Below, in pieces: positions 42,959-50,397 of a DNA stretch of 64,000 nt. Origin of the DNA: Chersky-267 sp034666965 (GTDB lineage: Bacteria > Chloroflexota > Limnocylindria > Limnocylindrales > CSP1-4). The stretch is taken from NCBI GenBank assembly GCA_034666965.1, contig JAXDKT010000122.1, forward strand, positions 1 to 64,000. The letters are read 5' to 3'. The notes beneath the pieces were generated by a model. That model was not told the DNA's origin, ran no database searches, and was given only the letters and a program-made list of their open reading frames with translations. Every line of letters begins with the position of its first letter. The stretch's first letter is position 1. The position numbers were made by a program, and so were the translations under genes.

Positions 42959-42964
42959 TACCAT
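42959..42964 (+). promoter_or_regulatory. -10 element of a leaderless promoter (TACCAT)
   Basis: TACCAT ends exactly 6 nt before GTG 42971. A TTGACC about 14 nt further upstream is slightly too close for an ideal -35. Confidence 0.55.
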
Positions 42965-42970
42965 CGCCGA

Positions 42971-44809
42971 GTGGCACCCGACGACGACACTCCGACGCTG
43001 ACCAACGGCGACCTGGCGAGGATCTTCCACGACATCGGCGACATGCTCGAGGTCAAGGGCGAGCTCGTGTTCAAGACCGTGGCCTACCACCGCGCCGCTG
43101 ACGCCATCGCGCACAGCCCGATCGATCTGGTTCCGGCCTACCGGGCGGGGCGGGCCCCCAAGGTCGCCGGCGTGGGTCAGGCGATCAGCGACAAGATCGC
43201 CGAGCTGGCGAGGACCGGAAGGCTGGCCTTCTACGACCGGCTCGTCGCCGAGGTCCCGCCCAGCCTGGTCGAGCTGCTGCGCGTCCCCGGGGTCGGGCCG
43301 CGGACGGTCAAGATCCTTCACGATGAGCTCGGGATCGATAGCCTCGAGGACCTCCGCCAGGCCGCCGAGAGCGGCTCGCTGCGCACGGTCAAGGGCCTGT
43401 CCGAGAAGACCGAGCAGTCGGTCCTGGAGGGCATCGCCGCACTCGGTGCCCGTGAGACCCGAATGCTGCTGGGCACGGCCGAGGAGCTGATCGAGACACT
43501 CACGGGCGAGCTGCGCGGCACACCCGGCCTGATCTCGATCGAGCCGGCCGGCTCATTCCGCCGCCGGCGGGAGACGATCGGCGACCTGGACCTGCTCGCC
43601 GAGACGACCGAACCGGTCGCGTTGGTCGATCGCTTCACCGGGCTGGCCTCGGTCGATCGGGTGCTCGTGTCCGGCCCGCACAAGGCCAGCGTCCGCCTGC
43701 TCCGCGGTCCACAGGTGGACCTGATGATCATGCCGCCCGAGACGGCCGGCACCTATCTCATCCACTTCACCGGCTCCAAGGAGCACAACGTCCGCCTTCG
43801 GGGCCTGGCCCGGGACCGGGGCTGGAGCCTGTCGGAGAAGGGCTTCCTGCGGATCGGCCCGGACGGCGAGCCGTTGACCGGGGACGCGGCCGAGCTGCGC
43901 ACGTTCCCCACCGAGGCTGAGGCGTACCGGTTCCTCGACCTCGATTTCATCGAGCCGGAGTTGCGCGAGGACCGCGGCGAGATCCAGGCGGCCGCGGCGG
44001 GGACGCTGCCCGAGCTCATCCGCCTGAGCGACCTCCGCGGCGACCTCCACTCGCACTCGGACTGGTCGGACGGAGTCCACTCGATCGAGCGGATGGCGGA
44101 GGCCGCGCGCGCTCGCGGGCATGCCTACCAGGTCCTGACCGACCACAGCCAGTCCCTCGCCATCGCCCGGGGTCTGGCCCGGGACCGGGTCGAGCAGCAG
44201 CGCGGGATCATCGCCGAGCTCAACGCCCGCTATGCCCAGGAGGAAGCCGAAGGCCGAGCGCCCGCGGCGACGCCACGCGAGGGCTTTCGGCTGCTCCACG
44301 GTTGCGAGCTGGAGATCCGATCCGACGGCCGGCTCGACTACGACGACGAGCTGCTCGCCCGGTTCGACTTCGTGGTCGCCTCGCTCCACGTGGGCCGGCG
44401 CCAGCCACGCGCCCAGCTGACGGCCCGGGTCCTGACCGCGATCCGCAGCCCGCACGTGGACCTCATCGCCCATCCGGCGGGTCGGATGATCCAGAGCCGC
44501 GACGACCTGGACCTGGATTGGGAGGCCGTCTACGCCGAGGCGGCCCGGACCGGCACCGTCCTCGAGATGAACGGCTCCGATCATCGCCTCGACCTGTCCG
44601 ACGTTCGGGCCCATCGAGCGCTGGCCGTGGGTTGTCTGCTGGCGCTCGATTCCGACGCCCATCGGACCGAGGAATTCCACAACCTCGACTGGGCGGTCTC
44701 GCAGGCACGCCGCGCCTGGGTCACGCCCAGGGACGTCCTGAACACCCGGTCGCGGGCGGACCTGCTGGGCTGGGTCGCCGCCAAGACCGACCGCCTCGCG
44801 AGCGGATAG
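42971..44809 (+). CDS. polX: family X DNA polymerase/3'-5' exonuclease PolX
   Basis: The 612-aa protein has the standard bacterial PolX layout. An 8-kDa-like HhH domain with LRVPGVGPRTVKILHDELG comes first. The polymerase palm follows (GSFRRRRETIGDLDLL gives two catalytic Asp; VDLMIM gives the third), then a C-terminal PHP domain. PHP metal motifs are complete: DLHSHSDWSDG, LTDHS, GCELEI, ASLHVG, LIAHPAGR and LALDSDAHR. It acts in gap filling and end trimming during base excision repair. GTG start, leaderless-type promoter. The stop is 6 nt from the convergent phosphotransferase gene. Confidence 0.93.
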   Translation: MAPDDDTPTLTNGDLARIFHDIGDMLEVKGELVFKTVAYHRAADAIAHSPIDLVPAYRAGRAPKVAGVGQAISDKIAELARTGRLAFYDRLVAEVPPSLVELLRVPGVGPRTVKILHDELGIDSLEDLRQAAESGSLRTVKGLSEKTEQSVLEGIAALGARETRMLLGTAEELIETLTGELRGTPGLISIEPAGSFRRRRETIGDLDLLAETTEPVALVDRFTGLASVDRVLVSGPHKASVRLLRGPQVDLMIMPPETAGTYLIHFTGSKEHNVRLRGLARDRGWSLSEKGFLRIGPDGEPLTGDAAELRTFPTEAEAYRFLDLDFIEPELREDRGEIQAAAAGTLPELIRLSDLRGDLHSHSDWSDGVHSIERMAEAARARGHAYQVLTDHSQSLAIARGLARDRVEQQRGIIAELNARYAQEEAEGRAPAATPREGFRLLHGCELEIRSDGRLDYDDELLARFDFVVASLHVGRRQPRAQLTARVLTAIRSPHVDLIAHPAGRMIQSRDDLDLDWEAVYAEAARTGTVLEMNGSDHRLDLSDVRAHRALAVGCLLALDSDAHRTEEFHNLDWAVSQARRAWVTPRDVLNTRSRADLLGWVAAKTDRLASG

Positions 44810-44815
44810 CGGCGG

Positions 44816-45919
44816 TCACAGTCGCCGGGCGGCGGCCTCGAGCGCCCGGTCCGACCACCAGGCCAGGTCGTCGATGGCGCCCTGGCCGGTCGGCAGGCCG
44901 AGTCCGGCCTCCGCGTCGAGCCCCTTGCGCCAGCCGCGCAGGAGCAGCCCGACCAGGATGGCCAGGTCCACCTGGGCGGTCCAGTCGCCCAGACCGGCGT
45001 CGAGGGTGGCGACGCCACCGTGCTCGCCGGCGATGGACTCGGCCACGTCCCGGTAGCGCTCGAGAACGGCCTCGGGTGCCTCCGGCAGCAGCGCGACGTT
45101 GGAGACCAGCAACCAGCCCAGCTCGACGGCGACGGGCGCCAGGGTCGCCATCTGCCAGTCGATGAACGCGATGCCGTCGACCAGAGAGGCCACGTTCGAC
45201 AGCTTGAGGTCCCCGTGGAGCATCGTCGACGGCAAGCGGCTCAGCGCGGCGACGAGCGGGGTCGGGTCGCTGGCCAGGGCGGTCACGAGACGCCGGGTCG
45301 CGGCTGGGGCCAGGCGGTCGAAGGCGTCCCAGCCGGCCAGGAAGCGCTCCCCGGCCGGATTGCCCTCCGCCCGATAGCGCTCGGCGGCCGGTCGAGCGAG
45401 CAGACCGAGCCGCTCCAGGAGTGGGCACCAGGGCACGCTCCCCGCGGCCGGAACGCCTCGCCCGATGAGGTGGAGCCGGGCCGTGGCTGTCAGCACGCTC
45501 GTCAGCAGCGATGGGGGAATGCCCTGGCTGTCGCCGGGGCGCTCCCAGGCGATCAGCTCCCTTGACAGGTCGGGCATCAGGATCGCGGCGCCGTCGCCAT
45601 CGGCGGCCGCGCCGACGTACGGGCTGGCCATCCGGACCCAGGTGCTGTCGGGACCGATCGAGGCGAGCGCGCTCGCAAACCAGGCTTCGCGAAGGTCGTC
45701 GTCGCGGGTGGCTCGCACGATCCAGTCGAGGCTCGACGAGGTTCGCTTGAGGACGAAGCGCCGATCGCCGCGATCGATCAGGCTCAGCCTGGAGCCGGAC
45801 CAGCCATCGTGCGCGAAGGCCTCCTCGGGCAGGCCGTCGAGATCGCTCAGCGCGAGCAGGTCGGCGATCTGCCAGCGCGTCCACGGTCGGCGCGGGTCGA
45901 CCCGTATCGGAAGGCTCAC
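44816..45919 (-). CDS. aminoglycoside phosphotransferase/choline kinase-family protein
   Basis: The 367-aa kinase-fold protein has the catalytic loop MLHGDLKLSNV and the metal-binding Asp in AFIDWQMA. A Lys in RFVLKRTSSS is the likely ATP-binding residue. FLAGWDAFDRLAP precedes the catalytic lobe. The family phosphorylates small hydroxylated molecules or acts on metabolites; the substrate is unknown and resistance should not be assumed. GTG 45919 overlaps the cupin stop by 4 nt, so the two are co-translated. Confidence 0.8.
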   Translation of the reverse strand: MSLPIRVDPRRPWTRWQIADLLALSDLDGLPEEAFAHDGWSGSRLSLIDRGDRRFVLKRTSSSLDWIVRATRDDDLREAWFASALASIGPDSTWVRMASPYVGAAADGDGAAILMPDLSRELIAWERPGDSQGIPPSLLTSVLTATARLHLIGRGVPAAGSVPWCPLLERLGLLARPAAERYRAEGNPAGERFLAGWDAFDRLAPAATRRLVTALASDPTPLVAALSRLPSTMLHGDLKLSNVASLVDGIAFIDWQMATLAPVAVELGWLLVSNVALLPEAPEAVLERYRDVAESIAGEHGGVATLDAGLGDWTAQVDLAILVGLLLRGWRKGLDAEAGLGLPTGQGAIDDLAWWSDRALEAAARRL

Positions 45920-46320
45920 GGTCCGGGCGGGTCGACCGGTTCCTCGTCCAGGTAGACCACGTGCGAATCGGGGCAGTTGCGGCTCAGGGCGACGATCAGG
46001 GGGCGATCCCCGTCCGCGTTCTCCTCGACATGGATCTCGCCCGCCGGGATGAACACGAAGTCCCCGGCCTCGGCCTCCATCGCCTGTTCCAGGCCGGTCG
46101 GGCCCCAGGTATAGCGGGCGCGCCCTTCGAGGACGTAGATCGATGTCTCGCACGGGCCATGGTGGTGGATCCGCGTCCTGGCTCCGGGCGCCGTGGTCAC
46201 GATCGAGGAATACAGTCCCGTCGAGCCGGTCGTCCGTGCCGAGACGGCGATCGAGCGCTCCATGTCAGCGTGCTGACCGGCGGAGGTGAGTCGCTGGGCG
46301 GGGGTGACGCGGACGGCCAT
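45916..46320 (-). CDS. cupin-domain protein
   Basis: The 134-aa single-domain cupin has motif 1 TRIHHHGPCETSIYVLEGRARYTWG, with the metal-binding His residues and Glu, and motif 2 GDFVFIPAGEIHVEENADGD. It is a small metal-binding beta-barrel, either an enzyme or a sensor. AGGAGCACC precedes the ATG at 46320, and TATCAT further upstream may be the -10. It is translationally coupled to the phosphotransferase, which may act on the same compound. Confidence 0.82.
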   Translation of the reverse strand: MAVRVTPAQRLTSAGQHADMERSIAVSARTTGSTGLYSSIVTTAPGARTRIHHHGPCETSIYVLEGRARYTWGPTGLEQAMEAEAGDFVFIPAGEIHVEENADGDRPLIVALSRNCPDSHVVYLDEEPVDPPGP

Positions 46321-46367
46321 CGGTGCTCCTGTACAGGCCGCGATGATACGGGGCCATCGGCGAGGGC

Positions 46368-46373
46368 TACCCT
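46368..46373 (+). promoter_or_regulatory. -10 element of a leaderless promoter (TACCCT)
   Basis: TACCCT ends exactly 6 nt before ATG 46380. TGATAC 18 nt upstream could be the -35. The cupin gene is transcribed divergently from the same region. Confidence 0.55.
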
Positions 46374-46379
46374 GCGAAC

Positions 46380-47372
46380 ATGTCCGGTCTCGCCACCGAC
46401 CGTCCCCGGTTCCGGCTCTTCGACGGGCCGTCGCCGCTGGCCCCATTGACGCGCCTCTCGGCCGAGCTTGGCGGACGAGCCGAGATCTGGATCAAGCGCG
46501 AGGACCTGCTGCCGCTGGCGTTCGGCGGGAACAAGCTGCGCAACCTCGAGTTCCTGGTCGGGGCGGCCCTGGCCGAGGGCGCCGACAGCCTGGTCACGTT
46601 CGGACGGCGGTGGTCCAACCACTGCCGGCTGACGGCAGCCGCCGGGGCGGTCGCCGGTCTGGACGTCCATCTCGTCCTGTCCGGCCCGCCGACCGATCCG
46701 CCCAATCCGGGGGCCCGGCTCGACGCGCTCCTGGGCGCGACCGTTCACCAGGCCACCAGCGGGGCCCGAGCCGAGCGCGACGACCTCGTCGAGCGGGTCG
46801 TCCGCGACCTCCAGTCCGCGGGTCGGCGGCCGTACCTCATCCCGGTCGGTGGCGGCGGGTCGACGGGTGCGGCCGGCCAGGTCCTGGCCGCCGGCGAGCT
46901 GCTCGCCCAGGCGGCGGCGGCCGGCATCGCCATCGACCAGATCGTCCTGCCCAGCGCAACCGGCGTCACCCAGGCCGGCTTGCTTGCCGGGCTGCGTGCT
47001 GGTGGCTCGCTTGCAACCGTCGTCGGCGTCGCCGTCGCGCACCCGCCGGACGAGCTCGGGCCGACCATCGCCCACCTCCTCGCCGAGCTGGTCGAGCTGT
47101 CCGGCGTCCTCGTCGCCGCCGCACAGATCGAGCTCGACGGCGCCGAGCTCGGTTCGGGCTATGGCCGACCCACGAGCGCGGCCGATGAGGCGACGCGGCT
47201 GCTGGCCCGGACCGAAGGCATCCTGGTCGATCCGATCTACACCGCCAAGGCGCTGGCCGGCCTGGTCCGCCGGGTTCGCGAAGGCCGGGCGGATGGCCAG
47301 CGGATCGTGTTCTGGCACGCCGGTGGGCTGCCCGGCTTGTTCGAGCCACCCGACGACCCGCCGCCGGGCTGA
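46380..47372 (+). CDS. PLP-dependent D-cysteine desulfhydrase/ACC deaminase-like enzyme
   Basis: The 330-aa fold-type II PLP enzyme has the Schiff-base Lys in AFGGNKLRNLEFLVG, the SNHCRLTAAAGA motif that contacts substrate, and YLIPVGGGGSTGAAG for phosphate binding. TARTEGILVDPIYTAKAL-type residues near the end are typical of the ACC deaminase/DcyD family. It probably degrades D-cysteine or a related amino acid to pyruvate, ammonia and sulfide; ACC as substrate is less likely but not excluded. A membrane protein gene follows 24 nt downstream. Confidence 0.85.
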   Translation: MSGLATDRPRFRLFDGPSPLAPLTRLSAELGGRAEIWIKREDLLPLAFGGNKLRNLEFLVGAALAEGADSLVTFGRRWSNHCRLTAAAGAVAGLDVHLVLSGPPTDPPNPGARLDALLGATVHQATSGARAERDDLVERVVRDLQSAGRRPYLIPVGGGGSTGAAGQVLAAGELLAQAAAAGIAIDQIVLPSATGVTQAGLLAGLRAGGSLATVVGVAVAHPPDELGPTIAHLLAELVELSGVLVAAAQIELDGAELGSGYGRPTSAADEATRLLARTEGILVDPIYTAKALAGLVRRVREGRADGQRIVFWHAGGLPGLFEPPDDPPPG

Positions 47373-47396
47373 GGTCGTCGCGTACCATCGGCGCCG

Positions 47397-48212
47397 ATGG
47401 ACCACCGACGCGCCCACCGGCGCGAGCTCGTCATCCTGGCAATTGCCGTGGTCGGTTTGTCGCGCCTGCTCGACGGTCCGCTGGTCTGGCTGACGGTCTT
47501 GCTCGTGGCGGCAGCCGTGGCGGTCGGTGCCGCGGCGTTCATCGCCGAGGGTCGCGCGCTGGACGCGCCGATCGAGGGTGTCATCCTGCCCGCCCTCGCC
47601 GCGGCGGCGTCGCTGGGGGCCATCCGGGTCGTCCCGCTCGGGATCCTGCTCGTGCCCGCCCTGGCGGCCGCCTGGGTCCTGGTCGACCGCACCCTGGCCT
47701 TCGAGGGGCGGATGGCCGGGCGTGACGCCGAAGCGAGTCCGGATGACCGGACGACGGCCCTCGGCTACAGCATCGTCATCGCGTTCCTGGCCTTTGTCGG
47801 GATTGCCACGTTCATCCAGGGCGGACTGGTCGAGCCTGCGCCCGGGCCGGGCGCCCCAGGCCCGACCCCACTGGACGAGCAGGCGCTGCTGCTGCTGGCC
47901 CTGGCCGACGCGCTGGTCGCCGGCCTGCTCGGCTTCCGAGTGTCGGTCCTCCGCGAACGATCGCTGCGCGACGCGCTGTGGTCGGCGGCCACGTATGCGG
48001 CGGTCGTGGCCATCGCGGCGGCCGCGGTCCGCGCCGTCGCGCTGCCGCGGCTGCTCGCACCGGCGTTGCTGGCCCTGGTCTTCTTCGTCTGGGATGGCGT
48101 GCACGGTGCCCCACCGACGCAGCGTCGCGACCCCCGCTGGATCTGGCAGATCGGCCTTCTGGTCGTCCTCGGCGGCGCGGTGATCGTCTGGAACCTGGCG
48201 CTCCGGAGCTGA
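47397..48212 (+). CDS. membrane protein of unknown function
   Basis: The 271-aa protein has about seven hydrophobic helices with short loops and an HHRRAHRRE-type basic start. A cytoplasmic loop (FEGRMAGRDAEASPDDRT) separates the two halves. I recognise no domain. TACCAT lies 8 nt before the ATG, so a very short leader is possible. Its neighbours do not suggest a function. Confidence 0.6.
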   Translation: MDHRRAHRRELVILAIAVVGLSRLLDGPLVWLTVLLVAAAVAVGAAAFIAEGRALDAPIEGVILPALAAAASLGAIRVVPLGILLVPALAAAWVLVDRTLAFEGRMAGRDAEASPDDRTTALGYSIVIAFLAFVGIATFIQGGLVEPAPGPGAPGPTPLDEQALLLLALADALVAGLLGFRVSVLRERSLRDALWSAATYAAVVAIAAAAVRAVALPRLLAPALLALVFFVWDGVHGAPPTQRRDPRWIWQIGLLVVLGGAVIVWNLALRS

Positions 48213-48379
48213 CCCTCGATTCGGGCATGGCGCGACCTCGTCGCGTTGACGGAACGGGCCGTTGATGCTACAAACCATTGCCCCCGAGGTGGCGCCGCGC
48301 CCTCGCGTTCGGCCGTCGCCGCCACCTTCCGGCACCGAGCGCGCCCCGTCAGCGGCGCCGTGAAAGGACGAACCCGCCC

Positions 48380-49240
48380 GTGACCTTCCAGCAGGATGTC
48401 GACAACCAGGCGCCGACCGCCGCCAGCTCGGTCCGCCTCAAGCGTGGACTGGTCGACCAGGCGATCGCCCACGCATCCGCCGCCGAGTGGGCGGAAGCCG
48501 CCGAGACGAACCGCAAGATCCTCGAGATGGGACCCGACGCCGAGGCCGAGAACCGCCTGGCCAAGGCGCACTGGGAGCTCGGCGAGCTGGCCAACGCCCG
48601 CGAGCACTATCAGACCGCGCTGGCCCTCGACCCGACCAACCGCATCGCCGAGCGCAACATCGACCGGCTGCGAGTGCTGCTCGTCGATGCCGGCGAGAAG
48701 ACCGTCAAGGCCCAGGACGGGAGCAAGGCTCCGGTCTCGATCTTCGTCGAGGAAACCGGCAAGACCGGTTTCGCGTTCCTGACCGATCTGCCCGACCCGC
48801 GCAAGCTGGCCCAGGTCAATCCGGGCGACGCCGTGGAGCTGACTCCCGAAGGCAACCGGCTGATCGCCACCAGCAACGGGATGCGCATCGGTGTCGTGGA
48901 GCCGCGCGTCGCCGCCCGCCTGCTCAAGCTCATGGCCGACGGCAACAAGTACCTGGCCGGGGTGACCTCGCTCGGAGACAAGGACGTCCGGATCATCATC
49001 CGCGAGGTCTACCAGGATCCCCGCAACTACGGCAAGGTGAGCTTCCCGACCGCCGCCAAGTCGACCGACCTGCGGCCGTACACGAAGGGCACGCTCGTCC
49101 GCGAGGAGATGGACCTCGAGGAGGATCTCGAGGATGACGACGAGGACGAGGAGATCGAGGATCTCGATCGAGTCCTGCCCGCCGACGTCACCACCGACGA
49201 GGCCTTCGTCGAGGAGCCCGACGAGCTCGACGAGGCATAG
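48380..49240 (+). CDS. TPR protein with strongly acidic C-terminus
   Basis: The 286-aa soluble protein has two or three TPR motifs in residues 15-95 (AEWAEAAETNRKILEMGPDAEAENRLAKAHWELGELANAREHYQTALALDP). A middle domain of about 130 residues follows, with TGFAFLTDLPDPRKLAQVNPGDAVELTPEGNRL. The C-terminal 45 residues are mostly Asp/Glu. The middle part is not recognised. GTG 48380 is preceded by AAAGGA at a suitable distance. The acidic tail suggests binding to basic partners such as nucleic-acid-binding proteins, which is inference. Confidence 0.7.
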   Translation: MTFQQDVDNQAPTAASSVRLKRGLVDQAIAHASAAEWAEAAETNRKILEMGPDAEAENRLAKAHWELGELANAREHYQTALALDPTNRIAERNIDRLRVLLVDAGEKTVKAQDGSKAPVSIFVEETGKTGFAFLTDLPDPRKLAQVNPGDAVELTPEGNRLIATSNGMRIGVVEPRVAARLLKLMADGNKYLAGVTSLGDKDVRIIIREVYQDPRNYGKVSFPTAAKSTDLRPYTKGTLVREEMDLEEDLEDDDEDEEIEDLDRVLPADVTTDEAFVEEPDELDEA

Positions 49241-49245
49241 TCCCA

Positions 49246-49263
49246 GGTCCGCCGTGGCGGACC
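49246..49263. terminator. inverted repeat GGTCCGCC/GGCGGACC between convergent genes
   Basis: Two perfect 8-nt arms separated by GT lie 5 nt after the TPR gene stop and before the convergent DinB-like gene. The stem-loop probably ends transcription from either side; no T-run is present. Confidence 0.5.
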
Positions 49264-49287
49264 GCGACTAGGTCATCCTGCGGACTC

Positions 49288-50253
49288 TCACGCCGCCGCG
49301 GCCTGCCCGATCGACGCAGCCAGGCCGCGGACCTCGTCCGCGCCTGATTCGAGCACCCGCGCCGCGCTGCCGTCCCGCGCCGCGCTGCCGTCCCGCGCCG
49401 CGAACGGCTGGTCGAGAGCCGCTTCGGATCGGGCGAAGACGAGGCTCTCGAGGCGGCCATAGGACGTCCCGATGAGCCGGACCAGGCGTTCGACCTCGTT
49501 CGCTGAGCGGCCGGTCATCGCCAGCGTCTTGTCGACCTGGATGGTGTGCTCGCGGATGTGCGAGCCGAGGCGGCCCATGCGGAAGCGGAGGTCGACGGGG
49601 ACGCCGGACCAGCGGGCCGGAATGCCCAGGTCGTCCTCGGTCAGCCCTCCGAAGCGGCCGGCGGCAATATCGAGCAGGTCGTCGAAGCGGGCGAGGATCT
49701 CGCCCGGGTGGCCGAGCGCCTCCTGGTCCTCGTCGGGATCGGGCGGCATGCGAGCGTCCCCGGCCTGCGCCGGCAGTGGGCCCGGGGCATGGCCACGGGC
49801 GAGCCACCAGGCGTTGAACCAGCCGTACCCGCGCTGCGAGCCGACGATGTGGCCGAGCGTCTGGCGGACGGTCCACTCCCCGCCGCCGGGATCGGCGTCG
49901 AGGTCGTGCGTCCGGAGCGGGGCGATCGCCGCCCGCAGCTCCCAGCGCGCCGCCATGGCCGAGGCCAGGATCGGGACCGCCGGCCCGACGTCCGCGCCGT
50001 CGCCCGTCGTGGCCCGGCCCCGGACGATGGCCGCGGCCGCCTCCTCGAGTCGCTCGTGGATCCGGTAGAAGCCATAACGGACATCGGTGTTCTCGACGAA
50101 GCCGGTTCGCCACTCCCAGGCCGCCTCGAGGCGGCTGTCGGGGATCGTCAGCAGGTCCGTGATGGCCGACAGGGTGGCCTGGCGGATCGCCACGATCGGG
50201 GCGGCGACCGGGAGGGTCGGTCCTCGGGTCAGCTCGATCAGCGGGTCGTCCAT
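49288..50253 (-). CDS. DinB-like superfamily protein
   Basis: The 321-aa helical protein contains GGGEWTVRQTLGHIVGSQRGYGWFNAWW, the DinB/YfiT-like helix with a metal-ligand-type His, and a later HIREHTIQVDKTLAM with two His. These proteins form four-helix bundles that bind a metal and often act as thiol-dependent transferases. The N-terminal 100 residues are an extra helical domain. Near the C-terminus an 18-bp DNA repeat gives SAARDG repeated. TAGCCT lies 9 nt before the ATG. The substrate is unknown. Confidence 0.72.
   Translation of the reverse strand: MDDPLIELTRGPTLPVAAPIVAIRQATLSAITDLLTIPDSRLEAAWEWRTGFVENTDVRYGFYRIHERLEEAAAAIVRGRATTGDGADVGPAVPILASAMAARWELRAAIAPLRTHDLDADPGGGEWTVRQTLGHIVGSQRGYGWFNAWWLARGHAPGPLPAQAGDARMPPDPDEDQEALGHPGEILARFDDLLDIAAGRFGGLTEDDLGIPARWSGVPVDLRFRMGRLGSHIREHTIQVDKTLAMTGRSANEVERLVRLIGTSYGRLESLVFARSEAALDQPFAARDGSAARDGSAARVLESGADEVRGLAASIGQAAAA
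49361..49402. repeat. 18-bp in-frame tandem repeat inside the DinB-like gene
   Basis: GCCGCGCTGCCGTCCCGC occurs at 49361 and 49379 and partly at 49397. It encodes repeated Ser-Ala-Ala-Arg-Asp-Gly, so changes in copy number would keep the frame. Confidence 0.8.
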
Positions 50254-50397
50254 GGCTGCCCAAGGCTAGCGGTCCGGTGCCCGCTCCGCCAGGCGCCCGC
50301 GCCACCTCGCCCATGAGCTGGCCCGACCCCGGCGCAGCGCCGCCCGGGACCGGCCGGTCACTCGCCGGAACCGCCCGTCTGTGGCAGGATGCGGCGC

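Noticed and set aside
44816..45919. Antibiotic resistance by the aminoglycoside phosphotransferase-family gene
   Set aside because: Only the broad kinase fold is seen; the family includes many metabolic kinases and the context (cupin partner) does not suggest resistance.
46197..48335. 712-aa minus-strand frame opposite the desulfhydrase and membrane-protein genes
   Set aside because: It is antisense to well-supported genes, rich in Arg/Gly/Gln and without any domain.
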